The notes: a model not told the origin generated them from the letters alone. 64,000 nucleotides of DNA from Thermoproteota archaeon (GCA_027491915.1 JAOZGC010000002.1:443344-507343); one strand, 5' to 3'; shown: positions 23,839 through 32,455, counted from the first letter of the stretch. Numbers and translations are program-made.

Positions 23839-25620
23839 ATGAGGAAATATCTCGCCGTCATACTCTCCCTCGTCGCCGTGGCGGGGCTGTTCGGCGCGGT
23901 GTCCGGATCCCCCGCCCAGGCGGCCCCCCAGCCCCAGGAGGGACAGGAACTCGAGCTGGAGCTGATGGTCCTCAGCTGGGACGACTGGTCCGTCCACTGC
24001 GGCGAGGCCCTGGCCGACGAGCTGGGTCAGATAGGGATCAAGGTCGACCTGAACCCGCTGGACGACTCGGTCATGTATCCCAGGATAGACGCCAGGAACT
24101 ACTCCATGTTCGAGATGGCGCTGGGCTATGACGCCGTCCCGACCCACATGTTCTACAGGTTCCACTCCTCCCAGGACTTCGAGGGAGGATCCAACTACTG
24201 GAGCTACAGGAACCCCCAGTACGATCAGGTGATAGAGCAGGCCATGTCCGCCCCCAGCCTGGATCAGGCCAAGCAGTACATGTACCAGGCCCAGGAGATC
24301 CTGGTCGACGACCTGCCCTACATACCCCTCTTCCTGACCCAGGACGTGCACGCCTTCTACAAGGGTTGGGAGGGGGTCCACGCCATGCCCGGCGGGCCCA
24401 TAAATTCCTTCAACAAGCTCACGATAGTGGACCTGCATCACCCAGAGAAGGACACCTTCGTCATGGCCTACCCGAGCTTCCCGAGGTCCCTCAACCCGAT
24501 GCCCGCGACCGACGGCAGGTCCCTCTGGTACGTCCTCCTGGTCTACGACTCCCTGCTGGCCTACGACGACAACCTCAACCTCATACCCTGGATGGCCGAC
24601 AACTGGTCCGTCTCCGACAACGGCCAGACCATAACCTTCCACCTCAGGGACGGGCTCAAGTGGCACGACGGCCAGCCCGTGACCGCCGAGGACGTGGCCT
24701 TCACCTTCGAGTACGCCAAGCAGAACGAGGCCTACGGGAGCTTCTACGTGGACGTCACCACCTACCTGGACAGCGTCGAGACGCCCGACAACAGGACCGT
24801 CGTGGTCCACCTGACCAAGCCCTACGTCTTCGCCGCCAACGCCTTCGGCCTCGTCCCGATAGTGCCGAAGCACATCTGGGAGAGCGTCCCGAGCTGGGAC
24901 TGGCCGAGCTCCGACGCCCTCCAGTACGGCATAGGGAGCGGCCCGTTCAAGCTGGTCGACTTCGTGGAGGGGGACTACATAGAGCTGGAGAAGTTCGACG
25001 ACTACTGGCTCGAGGGGGCTCCCAAGGTCGATCACGTGACCATAAGGGTGATAGACTCCTCGGAGGCCAGGATCCTGGCCATAAAGAACGGGGAGGCCGA
25101 CACCCACAGGTACGAGCTGGAGCCGGCCTACATCGCTCAGCTGGAGAACGACCCCAACATAGACCTCTACAGGACCTCCACCATATGGGACTACGTGCTC
25201 GGCTTCAACCTCAACCAGTGGCCGATGAACGACAGCAGGTTCAGAGAGGCCATAGCCCTGGCCATAGACAGGGATGAGATAGTCCAGAGGGCGGCCCTGG
25301 GGGCCGGCTACGCCACCGACTCCTTCGTGCCCTCGGTCAACTTCGGGGATTGGGAGAACCCGAACGCCAAGCTCCCGTCCCGCGACCTCGACCGCGCCAG
25401 GCAGCTGCTGGCCGAGATGGGATTCAGGGACGTGGACAACGACGGGATCCTGGAGTACTCGCCGCCCGCCCCGACTCCGCCGCCCTCCGAGAACGTCACG
25501 CCCTCTCCGCCGCCTCCACCTCCGCCCCCGCAGGCCGGCGCCGACATGACGTGGCTCATAGCGGGCGTAGTGATCGTGATAATAGGGGTGGCGGCCGCCC
25601 TGATCCTCAAGAGGAGGTGA
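23839..25620 (+). CDS. Peptide-binding protein of ABC transporter (SBP family 5), circularly permuted
   Basis: 593 aa. Residues 1-29 are a signal peptide ending in AQA. Residues 38-202 (LMVLSWDDW...IGIKV...GGSNYWSY..P.YD..I) match what is normally the C-terminal lobe of family 5 binding proteins. Only then, from about 205 (DTFVMAYPSFPRSLNP), does the normal N-terminus begin, followed by FHLRDGLKWHDGQPVTAEDV, GSGPFKLVDF and LGFNLN. It ends at the place where the C-lobe should start (DVDNDGILEY), then a Pro-rich linker and a C-terminal membrane helix. It binds peptides outside the cell and delivers them to the permeases encoded next. Confidence 0.93.
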   Translation: MRKYLAVILSLVAVAGLFGAVSGSPAQAAPQPQEGQELELELMVLSWDDWSVHCGEALADELGQIGIKVDLNPLDDSVMYPRIDARNYSMFEMALGYDAVPTHMFYRFHSSQDFEGGSNYWSYRNPQYDQVIEQAMSAPSLDQAKQYMYQAQEILVDDLPYIPLFLTQDVHAFYKGWEGVHAMPGGPINSFNKLTIVDLHHPEKDTFVMAYPSFPRSLNPMPATDGRSLWYVLLVYDSLLAYDDNLNLIPWMADNWSVSDNGQTITFHLRDGLKWHDGQPVTAEDVAFTFEYAKQNEAYGSFYVDVTTYLDSVETPDNRTVVVHLTKPYVFAANAFGLVPIVPKHIWESVPSWDWPSSDALQYGIGSGPFKLVDFVEGDYIELEKFDDYWLEGAPKVDHVTIRVIDSSEARILAIKNGEADTHRYELEPAYIAQLENDPNIDLYRTSTIWDYVLGFNLNQWPMNDSRFREAIALAIDRDEIVQRAALGAGYATDSFVPSVNFGDWENPNAKLPSRDLDRARQLLAEMGFRDVDNDGILEYSPPAPTPPPSENVTPSPPPPPPPPQAGADMTWLIAGVVIVIIGVAAALILKRR

Positions 25621-25639
25621 ATCCTCCTCCCCACCCTCC

Positions 25640-25645
25640 TTTTTT
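25640..25645 (+). terminator. T-tract after the binding-protein gene
   Basis: TTTTTT followed by ATCC lies 20 bp after the stop. Archaeal terminators are often simple T-tracts, so partial termination could raise binding-protein mRNA over the permeases. It could instead be a TATA element for the permease gene, though the spacing (about 48 bp) is long. Confidence 0.35.
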
Positions 25646-25690
25646 ATCCTCCCGCCGCAGGCGCCCACCGTCGGGTGAGCCCCACTGGGG

Positions 25691-26665
25691 ATGAGGGAGT
25701 ACGTTCTCAGGAGGGCCGCGTCCTCCCTGGTCACCTTCCTCCTGATAATAGTCCTGAACTTCTTCATATTCAGGATAATGCCCGGGGATCCGGCCAGGGC
25801 CGTCGTCGGGGACGTCAGGATGAAGCCCGAGATCAGGGAGATACTGGTCAGGAAGTTCGGCCTAGACAAGCCCATATGGGTCCAGTTCCTCTACTACCTG
25901 GACAGGCTGGCCCACGGCGACCTGGGCTACTCCTTCCAGTATCCGGGAACCCCGGTCACGGACCTGATCTTGGGCAGGAGGATGGTGAACACCTTCCTCC
26001 TGATGGGGACCTCAATAATCATATCCCTGGTGATAGGGATGGCCCTCGGCGTCGTGGCGGCCTGGAAGAGGGGGTCCAAGCTGGACGTCGGGATACTCAC
26101 CTTCTCCCTGGTGACCTACTCGATACCCACCTTCTGGATGGGCATAATGATAATACTCCTGCTCGGATTCTACGGGAAGCTCATACCCCTGGGGGGGACG
26201 GTGACCCCCGGGGTCGCCTCCGAGGGGCCCGTCCAGTACTGGCTCGACTACCTGCACCACATGATAGGCCCGACCATAACCCTCGTCCTCTCCTTCCTGG
26301 GCTACTACTTCCTCATCATGAGGAACACCCTGCTGGACGTCTTCACCGAGGACTACATGCTCACCGCCAGGGCCAAGGGACTGAGGGACAGGACCATCCT
26401 GTTCAAGCACGCCATGAGGAACGCCCTCCTGCCCATGATCTCGGTCATAGCCCTCGAGGTGATATACCTGTTCAGCGGGGCCACGGCCACGGAGACCGTG
26501 TTCTCCTGGCACGGCCTCGGGCTGCTGGTGTACGAGTCGGTCCTGAGGTCCGACCTGCCCGTCCTGCAGGGCCTCTTCATATTCATAGCCATCTCCGTGC
26601 TCGTGGCCAACCTGCTGGCCGACATAACTTACGCCCTGGTGGACCCGAGGATCAGGTACGGGTGA
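25691..26665 (+). CDS. dppB: Peptide ABC transporter permease, DppB type
   Basis: 324 aa with six hydrophobic helices. The opening REYVLRRAASSLVTFLLIIVL and IMPGDPA are hallmarks of DppB/OppB proteins. The EAA-type loop ARAKGLRDRTILFKHAMRNALLP, near residue 230, contacts the ATPase subunits. The first of four transport genes following the binding-protein gene; the next starts five bases after its stop. Moves peptides across the membrane. Confidence 0.94.
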   Translation: MREYVLRRAASSLVTFLLIIVLNFFIFRIMPGDPARAVVGDVRMKPEIREILVRKFGLDKPIWVQFLYYLDRLAHGDLGYSFQYPGTPVTDLILGRRMVNTFLLMGTSIIISLVIGMALGVVAAWKRGSKLDVGILTFSLVTYSIPTFWMGIMIILLLGFYGKLIPLGGTVTPGVASEGPVQYWLDYLHHMIGPTITLVLSFLGYYFLIMRNTLLDVFTEDYMLTARAKGLRDRTILFKHAMRNALLPMISVIALEVIYLFSGATATETVFSWHGLGLLVYESVLRSDLPVLQGLFIFIAISVLVANLLADITYALVDPRIRYG

Positions 26666-26669
26666 TGGC

Positions 26670-27551
26670 ATGTCCGGCCGCGGCGCCGTCAGGAGGAGGG
26701 TGCTGGTCAGGAGGCTGAGGAACTTCTGGTCCCTCTACTCCTCCAGCAGGCTGGGCGTGTTCGGCCTCGCAGTGATCCTCTTCTACACCGCGCTGGCCGC
26801 GTTAGCGCCGCTGCTGGCCCCCTACGATCCGGACGAGTTCGTCGGCAGGCCCCTCGACTCGCCGAGCTGGGAGCATCCCCTGGGCACCGATCAGATGGGG
26901 AGGGACCTGCTCAGCAGGCTGATAGTCGGGACCAGGGTGTCCCTGGTGGTTGGGCTGGCCGCCAGCGCCATGGCCGTGGTCATAGGGTCGGTGATAGGGC
27001 TGGTCTCGGGGTACTTCGGGGGGATCCTGGACACGGTCCTCATGAGGATAACGGACATCTTCATACAGCTGCCGACCCTCCCGCTGATGCTCATATTCGT
27101 GGCCATCCTGGGGAAGGGGATCTTCAACATAGTGCTGGTGATAGCCATCCTGGGCTGGACCGCCACGGCCAGGATGGTGAGGTCCCAGACCCTCTCCCTG
27201 AAGGAGAGGCCCTTCGTCGAGGCGGCCAGGGCCGTCGGGGCCGGGGACCTCCAGATACTGGCGGTCCACATAGCCCCCAACGTTGTCCCCCTGATCTTCG
27301 CCAACGCCACCATCTCGGTCGTCAACGCCATACTCTCCGAGTCCTTCCTGAGCTTCCTCGGGTTCGGCGATCCGAGGATGCCCAGCTGGGGCATGCTCCT
27401 CTACTACGCCAGGATGGCCGGCGCCACGGTGAACGGGTTCTGGTGGTTCATAGTTCCCCCGGGTGTGGCCATAATGATGCTGGCCCTGGGGTTCGCCTGC
27501 ATGAACTACAGCCTGGACCAGATACTGAACCCCAGGCTGAGGAAGAGGTAG
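26670..27551 (+). CDS. dppC: Peptide ABC transporter permease, DppC type
   Basis: 293 aa, six hydrophobic helices. APYDPDEFVGRPLDSPSWEHPLGTDQMGRDLLSR includes the GTDxxGRDxLSR motif typical of DppC/OppC. The loop EAARAVGAGDLQILAVHIAPN is the coupling EAA motif. LSFLGFGDPRMPSWG is another family block. It pairs with the DppB-type permease to form the channel. ATG lies four bases after the dppB stop, so translation is probably coupled. Confidence 0.94.
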   Translation: MSGRGAVRRRVLVRRLRNFWSLYSSSRLGVFGLAVILFYTALAALAPLLAPYDPDEFVGRPLDSPSWEHPLGTDQMGRDLLSRLIVGTRVSLVVGLAASAMAVVIGSVIGLVSGYFGGILDTVLMRITDIFIQLPTLPLMLIFVAILGKGIFNIVLVIAILGWTATARMVRSQTLSLKERPFVEAARAVGAGDLQILAVHIAPNVVPLIFANATISVVNAILSESFLSFLGFGDPRMPSWGMLLYYARMAGATVNGFWWFIVPPGVAIMMLALGFACMNYSLDQILNPRLRKR

Positions 27552-27555
27552 GTAG

Positions 27556-28530
27556 GTGAGTCCCTTGGGAGACGAGGTTCTCAGGGTCGAGGACCTGGCC
27601 GTCTACTACGAGACCATGAAGGGGACTGTCAGGGCCGTGGACGGGGTCTCCTTCTCGGTCAGGAGGGGGGAGATAGTCGGGCTGGCCGGGGAGTCGGGGA
27701 GCGGCAAGACCACCACCGCCATGGCCATAATCAGGCTGCTGCCGGAGAACGGGAGGATAGTGAGGGGGAGGATACTGCTCGGGGACCTGGACGTGGCCTC
27801 CCTCCCCGAGGAGGAGATGAGGAGGGTGAGGTGGAACAGGGTGTCCATGGTCTTCCAGGGAGCCATGAACGCCCTCAACCCGGTCCTGAGGGTCGGGGAG
27901 CAGATAGGGGAGGTCCTGGTCGAGAAGAAGGGTCTCTCGAAGAGGGAGGCCTGGGAGAGGGTGAAGGAGCTCTTCAGGCTGGTCGGGATAGACCCCTCCA
28001 GGGCGTGGGACTACCCCCACGAGTTCAGCGGCGGGATGAGGCAGAGGGCCATGATAGCCATGGCCATCGCCCTGAACCCGGACCTGGTGATAGCCGACGA
28101 GCCGGTCACCGCCCTGGACGTGGTGGTCCAGTCGCGCATCCTGGACCTCCTGAGGGACCTCAGGGACAAGTTGGGGATAAGCGTCCTGATGATAACCCAC
28201 GACCTATCGGTCATAGCGGAGACCTGCGACAGGACCGCCATAATGTACGCCGGGAAGATAGTGGAGTACGGGGACACGGAAGTCGTCTTCGCCAGGTCCC
28301 TCCACCCCTACACCAGGGCCCTGATAGCCGCCTTCCCCAGCATAACCGGGGAGAGGAGGAACTTCGAGCCGATAAGGGGGGACCCGCCCAACATGCTGGA
28401 GGTACCGCCCGGGTGCCCCTTCCACCCAAGGTGCCCGAGCAGGTTCGAGCCCTGCGACAGGAGGGAGCCGGAGCTGGTGGAGGCCGAGCCGGGACACTGG
28501 GTGGCGTGCCACCTGACGGGAGGAGGTTGA
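27556..28530 (+). CDS. dppD: Peptide ABC transporter ATPase, DppD type
   Basis: 324 aa from a GTG. Walker A GESGSGKTT, Q-loop MVFQGAM, signature FSGGMRQR, Walker B LVIADEPVTALD and the switch ITHDLS are complete. The C-terminal region CPFHPRCPSRFEPCDR matches the Cys-rich tail of oligopeptide-type ATPases, which in some members binds a cluster. It powers transport with the DppF-type partner encoded next. The signature is SGGM, as in DppD rather than SGGQ. Confidence 0.95.
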   Translation: MSPLGDEVLRVEDLAVYYETMKGTVRAVDGVSFSVRRGEIVGLAGESGSGKTTTAMAIIRLLPENGRIVRGRILLGDLDVASLPEEEMRRVRWNRVSMVFQGAMNALNPVLRVGEQIGEVLVEKKGLSKREAWERVKELFRLVGIDPSRAWDYPHEFSGGMRQRAMIAMAIALNPDLVIADEPVTALDVVVQSRILDLLRDLRDKLGISVLMITHDLSVIAETCDRTAIMYAGKIVEYGDTEVVFARSLHPYTRALIAAFPSITGERRNFEPIRGDPPNMLEVPPGCPFHPRCPSRFEPCDRREPELVEAEPGHWVACHLTGGG

Positions 28531-28532
28531 GC

Positions 28533-29528
28533 TTGGCGGAGAAGCTGCTGGAGGTCAGGGACCTCAGGGTCTGGTTCCCGGCCAGGACCGGCCTCCTGGC
28601 CGCCCTCAGGGGGGTTAAGAGGTGGGTCAAGGCCGTCGACGGGGTGAGCTTCGACGTCAAGAGGGGGGAGGTGGTGTGCCTGGTGGGCGAGTCTGGGAGC
28701 GGCAAGACCACCACCGCCAGGGCCGTGCTGAGGCTTATAGAGCCCACCGGGGGGGAGGTCCTGTTCGACGGGGTGGACGTCCTCTCGCTCCCCAAGGCGG
28801 AGCTGAAGAGGTGGAGGACCGAGGCCCAGCTGATATTCCAGGACCCCTACGAGTCCATAGATCCCAGGATGGTGGTGTACGACGTCGTGGCGGAGCCCCT
28901 GAGGGTGAACCGGCTGGCCGAGGGGGCAGACGACGAGTACGACAGGGTCGCCAGGGCCCTGGAGGACGTCAGGCTGGTCCCCCCGGAGGACTTCATGTCC
29001 AGGTTCCCCCACGAGCTGTCTGGGGGGCAGAGGCAGAGGGTGGCCATAGCCAGGGCCCTGATACTCAGGCCCAGGTTCCTGGTAGCGGACGAGCCGGTCA
29101 GCATGCTGGACGCCTCGATAAGGACCCAGATACTCACCCTGATGGAGGACCTGAGGAGGGAGTACGGGCTCACGTACCTCTACATAACCCACGACCTCGC
29201 CCAGGCCAGGTACACGGGGGACAGGATAGTGGTCATGTACCTGGGGAGGATAATGGAGGTGGGGCCCACCGAGGAGGTAATAAGGGATCCCCTGCACCCC
29301 TACACCAAGGTGCTCCTGTCCCACGTGCCAGTCCCGGATCCCAGGGAGGCCAGGAGGAGGGAGAAGATAGAGATACCCGGTGAGACTCCCAACCCCATAG
29401 ATCTTCCGCCGGGGTGCAGGTTCTGGCCCAGGTGCCCCTTCGCCAGGGAGGAGTGCAGGGAGAGGGAGCCGGAGCTGGTTGAGGTCAGTCCGGGGCGGTT
29501 CGTGGCATGCCACCTGGCAGGAGGGTGA
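28533..29528 (+). CDS. dppF: Peptide ABC transporter ATPase, DppF type
   Basis: 331 aa. Walker A GESGSGKTT, Q-loop LIFQDPYES, signature LSGGQRQR, Walker B FLVADEPVSMLD and ITHDLA are all present. The Cys-rich tail CRFWPRCPFAREECRE is typical of this family. The TTG at 28533 has a GGAGG site at a suitable distance; a TTG at 28527 overlapping the dppD stop is an alternative. The frame is open upstream inside dppD, but that part is not protein-like. Last transporter gene. Confidence 0.94.
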   Translation: MAEKLLEVRDLRVWFPARTGLLAALRGVKRWVKAVDGVSFDVKRGEVVCLVGESGSGKTTTARAVLRLIEPTGGEVLFDGVDVLSLPKAELKRWRTEAQLIFQDPYESIDPRMVVYDVVAEPLRVNRLAEGADDEYDRVARALEDVRLVPPEDFMSRFPHELSGGQRQRVAIARALILRPRFLVADEPVSMLDASIRTQILTLMEDLRREYGLTYLYITHDLAQARYTGDRIVVMYLGRIMEVGPTEEVIRDPLHPYTKVLLSHVPVPDPREARRREKIEIPGETPNPIDLPPGCRFWPRCPFAREECREREPELVEVSPGRFVACHLAGG

Positions 29529-29881
29529 CGGCGGCGTCGGCCGCCCTGTACGGGATCGGCGTCGGCCTCCTGATGGCCGGCACCCGATTCGGCGTCTTCC
29601 CCTCCCACCTGACCCTGTCCATCGGGGCGATCCTGACGGCGATCGCCTGCCGGGGGCGCGATCCCCGGGAGTCCGCCGAGAACCTGGTGATCCTGCTCGC
29701 GTCCGCCCTGGTATCCGAGGCCGCGGTCAACTGCGCCCCGGCCCTGGCCGTGGGAGACCGCGTCCTGGCCAACGCCATACTGCTCGTGGGGGTTGGGGAC
29801 GCCGTCGCGGGACAGCTTATCCTGATCCCGGTCCTGTCGACCGCGGCCGCCTTGGCCGCCCTGGCCTCGGGGTATAGGTAA
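29525..29881 (+). CDS. Small membrane protein of unknown function
   Basis: 118 aa from a GTG that shares four bases with the dppF stop; an ATG at 29507 would add six residues. Four hydrophobic helices (about residues 4-22, 33-42, 53-72 and 83-112) leave little soluble part. No motif recognised. The overlap suggests that it is translated with the transporter, although its Pro-poor, Ala/Leu-rich make-up gives no clue to function. Confidence 0.55.
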   Translation: MTAASAALYGIGVGLLMAGTRFGVFPSHLTLSIGAILTAIACRGRDPRESAENLVILLASALVSEAAVNCAPALAVGDRVLANAILLVGVGDAVAGQLILIPVLSTAAALAALASGYR

Positions 29882-29905
29882 TATCCTTCCCGGGCGGCTC
29901 GTCCT

Positions 29906-31087
29906 ATGCGCAGCCCCAGCCCCGGGGAACTGGCCGAGCTCAAGGCGGCGGCCTTCGACGCAATAGACGAGGCCGCCGACGATGTTTGGGAACTGGCCCT
30001 GTACCTCCACGAGAATCCCGAGCTCGGGGGGAGGGAGAGGGCCTCGGTCGCTAAGATAACCTCCCTCCTGAGGTCCAGGGGTTTCTCCGTCGAGGTGGGG
30101 GTGGCCGGTATGGACACGGCCTTCGTGGCATCGGCCCCCGGATCATCGGGGAGGCCATCCCTGGCCTACCTGGCGGAGTACGACGCCCTGCCCGGGATCG
30201 GCCACGCCTGCGGTCACAACCTAATAGCCGCCTCCAGCGTGGCGGCCGCCCTGGGCGCGTCGTCAGCCCTCCCGTCCCTCGGCGGGTCCGTGGCCGTGGT
30301 GGGCACGCCCGGCGAGGAGAACATCGGGGGGAAGGTCATAATGGTCAGGGAGGGGGTCTTCTCAGGGTTCGACGCGGCCCTCATGGCCCACCCGGGGGAC
30401 AGGTGGTCGCTGGACCAGAGGCTCCTGGCCCTCACCGCCCTGGAGTTCACCTTCAGGGGGAGGTCCTCCCACGCCGCCGCGGCCCCGGAGGAGGGGAGGG
30501 ACGCCCTGGACGCGGTCGTCCTATTCATAAACGGGATAAACGCCCTGAGGGAGCACGTGAAGCCGGACGTCCGGATGCACGGGATTGTGGCGGAGGGGGG
30601 CAGGGCTCCGAACGTCGTCCCCGACCGGACCGTCTACAGGATGTACGTCAGGGCCTCCACCAGGGAGAGGGTAGACGAGGTGGTCTCCAGGGTCCTGGAC
30701 GCCGCCAGGGGGGCGGCCCTCATGACCGGGTGCGAGGTCGAGTGGAGGGAGTACGAGCTTCCCCTGGATGAGATGAGGGTGAGCGAGACCCTGATTCGGC
30801 TGTTCGAGTCCAACGCCGCCCTCCTGGGGGTGAAGGAGTTCAAGGCTCACGAGGGCCTCGGCTCCAGCGACGTGGGCAATGTCAGCAGGGTGATCCCGAC
30901 CATACAGCCCACCTTCAAGATAGTCCGTGAGGGGGTCCCGCCCCACACGGAGGAGTTCGCCAGGGCGGCCGCCTCCGAGGAGGCCCGGGAGGCTACCCTG
31001 AAGGTGGCCAAGATCCTGGCCGCCACCGGGGTGGACCTACTCGCCGACCCGGGCCTGTTGGAGAGGGCCAGATCCGAGATAGCGTGA
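29906..31087 (+). CDS. M20-family amidohydrolase (AbgB/peptidase M20D-like)
   Basis: 393 aa. YLHENPELGG opens the family. YLAEYDALPGIGHACGHN carries the first metal Asp/His block, GTPGEENIGGK contains the catalytic Glu and metal Glu, and MAHPGD and HTEEFARAA near the end give the remaining His residues. Such enzymes hydrolyse N-acyl or aminobenzoyl-glutamate-type amides and small peptides. It follows the peptide transporter, so it may process imported peptides. A possible TATA-like GTAATATCC lies at about 29877-29885. Confidence 0.9.
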   Translation: MRSPSPGELAELKAAAFDAIDEAADDVWELALYLHENPELGGRERASVAKITSLLRSRGFSVEVGVAGMDTAFVASAPGSSGRPSLAYLAEYDALPGIGHACGHNLIAASSVAAALGASSALPSLGGSVAVVGTPGEENIGGKVIMVREGVFSGFDAALMAHPGDRWSLDQRLLALTALEFTFRGRSSHAAAAPEEGRDALDAVVLFINGINALREHVKPDVRMHGIVAEGGRAPNVVPDRTVYRMYVRASTRERVDEVVSRVLDAARGAALMTGCEVEWREYELPLDEMRVSETLIRLFESNAALLGVKEFKAHEGLGSSDVGNVSRVIPTIQPTFKIVREGVPPHTEEFARAAASEEAREATLKVAKILAATGVDLLADPGLLERARSEIA

Positions 31088-31115
31088 CGCGAGATCCCGG
31101 CCGGGCTCGTACCAC

Positions 31116-31499
31116 CTATTCGGTCTTTCCCGCGTCGGATCGGCGGCCGACCGCCCCCAGCCTGAGCCCGTACTCCTTCAACCTAGCGAAGTGCCTCTCG
31201 TTACCGGTGAGAAGGTCCATCCCCTTGGAGATGGCCGTGGCCCCTATTATCAGGTCGGCGTCCCCCAATAGCTCTCCCCTCTCCCTCAGCCGATCGTATA
31301 GCCTGCAGTACTCGATGATCACCTCGTTGTCCAGGCCGATCACCTCGAAGGCCTCCTCCAGGAGTTCCTTGGCCCTCTCCCTGTCCCCCTCCGGCATTCC
31401 CCTGAGGAACTCGAGGACCGTCAGCACGGATACGGCGTCCCCCCTCATCTCCCCCCTCCTGAGGGAGTCTATCAGGACGTCAGTGTCCACGAGCTCCAA
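31116..31499 (-). CDS. vapC: VapC-type PIN-domain toxin
   Basis: 127 aa. The PIN ribonuclease acidic residues are visible: VDTDVLID near 4-11, VLTVLEFLRG with a Glu near 31, and GDADLIIGATA near 78-88. VapC toxins cut tRNA or rRNA when not bound by their antitoxin. The start overlaps the 3' end of the upstream vapB by 20 bp, which is the usual arrangement. Confidence 0.9.
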   Translation of the reverse strand: MELVDTDVLIDSLRRGEMRGDAVSVLTVLEFLRGMPEGDRERAKELLEEAFEVIGLDNEVIIEYCRLYDRLRERGELLGDADLIIGATAISKGMDLLTGNERHFARLKEYGLRLGAVGRRSDAGKTE

Positions 31500-31716
31500 G
31501 GGAGAACCCCCCCCTCCTAAACTCCCTGCTGGACTCCTCGATCCGATCCAGGTGATCTGAGGCGATCTCTCTAAGCCTGTGGAAGGCGTCCTCCCTCTTG
31601 ATCTTCAAGATCTCCTCGGCGACGTCGCTCAGGAACTCACTCCAATCCCTGGCGCCTTTGAGCTTCTCCAGTCTCTCCTTCACCTCCCTCCTGACGGGGA
31701 TGGTGGTATACCCCAT
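31480..31716 (-). CDS. vapB: VapB-type antitoxin (ribbon-helix-helix-like)
   Basis: 78 aa. The first 50 residues (TIPVRREVKERLEKLK..DWSEFLSDVAEEIL) fit the RHH/DUF217 DNA-binding antitoxins of archaea; the C-terminal tail should bind and block the PIN active site. It overlaps the toxin gene. An A/T-rich element lies about 25 bp before the ATG. Confidence 0.85.
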   Translation of the reverse strand: MGYTTIPVRREVKERLEKLKGARDWSEFLSDVAEEILKIKREDAFHRLREIASDHLDRIEESSREFRRGGFSLGARGH

Positions 31717-31736
31717 CGCGGCTCTTGATTTGTGTG

Positions 31737-31756
31737 ATTATTTAATTATTAATAAT
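31737..31756 (-). promoter_or_regulatory. A/T-rich promoter of the first VapBC pair
   Basis: Twenty bases almost without G or C, including TAATTAAATAATC on the minus strand about 25 bp from the vapB ATG. It contains short inverted repeats around AATTATTAATAATT that could be an antitoxin-binding operator, which is inference. Confidence 0.5.
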
Positions 31757-31765
31757 CGCCGGGGA

Positions 31766-32188
31766 TCACGGCTCGAAGTCCCCTACGCGCCTGACCCACT
31801 CGGTTCCGACCTTCCTCACGAGGGTCTCGTCGGCCGTGTACAGCGGGGCCCCCGAGAGCTCGGAGAGCGCCGCGTAGGACGCGTCGTAGACGGTTATCCC
31901 CTTCCTCATGGCCAGCTCCACAGTTCTGCGGGCCAGATCGCCGGACAGGGGGTGGAGCGTCAGTTGGAAGTCGTCCAGCGTCTCTGCGATCTCCTTCAGT
32001 TCCTCCTCCCCGAACGCGCCCGAGTACTTCAGGGCGTTCAGAACCTCGTAGGGCAATATGTCCGGCGCCTCCAGGTCCAGGGCGCCAGAGGAGTAGGCGT
32101 CCCTCAGCAGCCTGGCCTCGGCCGAGTCATCCTCCTCCACGAACCACTTCACCACGACCGAGGCGTCTACTACCGCCTTTCCCTCCAT
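31766..32188 (-). CDS. vapC: VapC-type PIN-domain toxin
   Basis: 140 aa from the ATG at 32188; an in-frame ATG at 32215 would add nine residues. VVDASVVVKWF, APDILPYEVLNAL and VYDASYAALSE hold the three acidic blocks of the PIN fold, and LYTADETL the fourth. It overlaps the antitoxin gene by 19 bp. The second of two VapBC pairs side by side on this strand; they are different in sequence, so not a recent duplication. Confidence 0.9.
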   Translation of the reverse strand: MEGKAVVDASVVVKWFVEEDDSAEARLLRDAYSSGALDLEAPDILPYEVLNALKYSGAFGEEELKEIAETLDDFQLTLHPLSGDLARRTVELAMRKGITVYDASYAALSELSGAPLYTADETLVRKVGTEWVRRVGDFEP

Positions 32189-32418
32189 CTCCTTATCTCC
32201 TCCACGGAGCTCCATCCCTCAACCTTTCTGGAGAGCTTCTCCGACCTCAGGGCTGCCCTCTTTATCCTGAGCGCGTCTTTCTCGCGCCTCCTTGCCTCCT
32301 CCCTCTCGATGACCTCTACGATCGCCCTCCTGACCACCTCGCTCCAGTTCACGTGCCTCAGCTCATCCATCTTCCTCTTTATCCTCCTGTCAATCCTGAA
32401 GCTCACGACCACGGACAT
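32170..32418 (-). CDS. vapB: VapB-type antitoxin (ribbon-helix-helix)
   Basis: 82 aa. The N-terminus SVVVSFRIDRRIKRKMDELRHVNWSE is an RHH strand and helix with the usual Val/Ile alternation; the second half is a highly charged helix that would wrap the toxin. TATA-like sequence precedes it by about 26 bp. Confidence 0.88.
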   Translation of the reverse strand: MSVVVSFRIDRRIKRKMDELRHVNWSEVVRRAIVEVIEREEARRREKDALRIKRAALRSEKLSRKVEGWSSVEEIRRWRERR

Positions 32419-32436
32419 CGGGCCGCATTACTGGTT

Positions 32437-32455
32437 TGTAATATAAGTATATACA
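32437..32455 (-). promoter_or_regulatory. TATA region of the second VapBC pair
   Basis: Two overlapping TATA-like cores (TATATAC and TTATATT on the minus strand). The nearer is centred about 26 bp from the vapB ATG, fitting a leaderless transcript. Confidence 0.6.

Noticed and set aside
23839-24440. Idea that the peptide-binding gene is a fusion of remnants of two binding-protein genes
   Set aside because: The two parts add up to exactly one complete binding protein with no repeat or gap, so a rotation is simpler. A gene-fusion origin is not formally excluded.
25480-25535. Repeat-like CCG/CCT tract near the end of the binding-protein gene
   Set aside because: It encodes the Pro-rich linker before the membrane anchor and stays in frame, so it is coding rather than an independent repeat element.
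23788-25875. A 695-codon open frame antisense to the peptide-binding protein
   Set aside because: It mirrors codon structure of the real gene (Val/Gly/Pro/Tyr-rich) and lacks motifs; the plus-strand protein has clear homology and a signal peptide.
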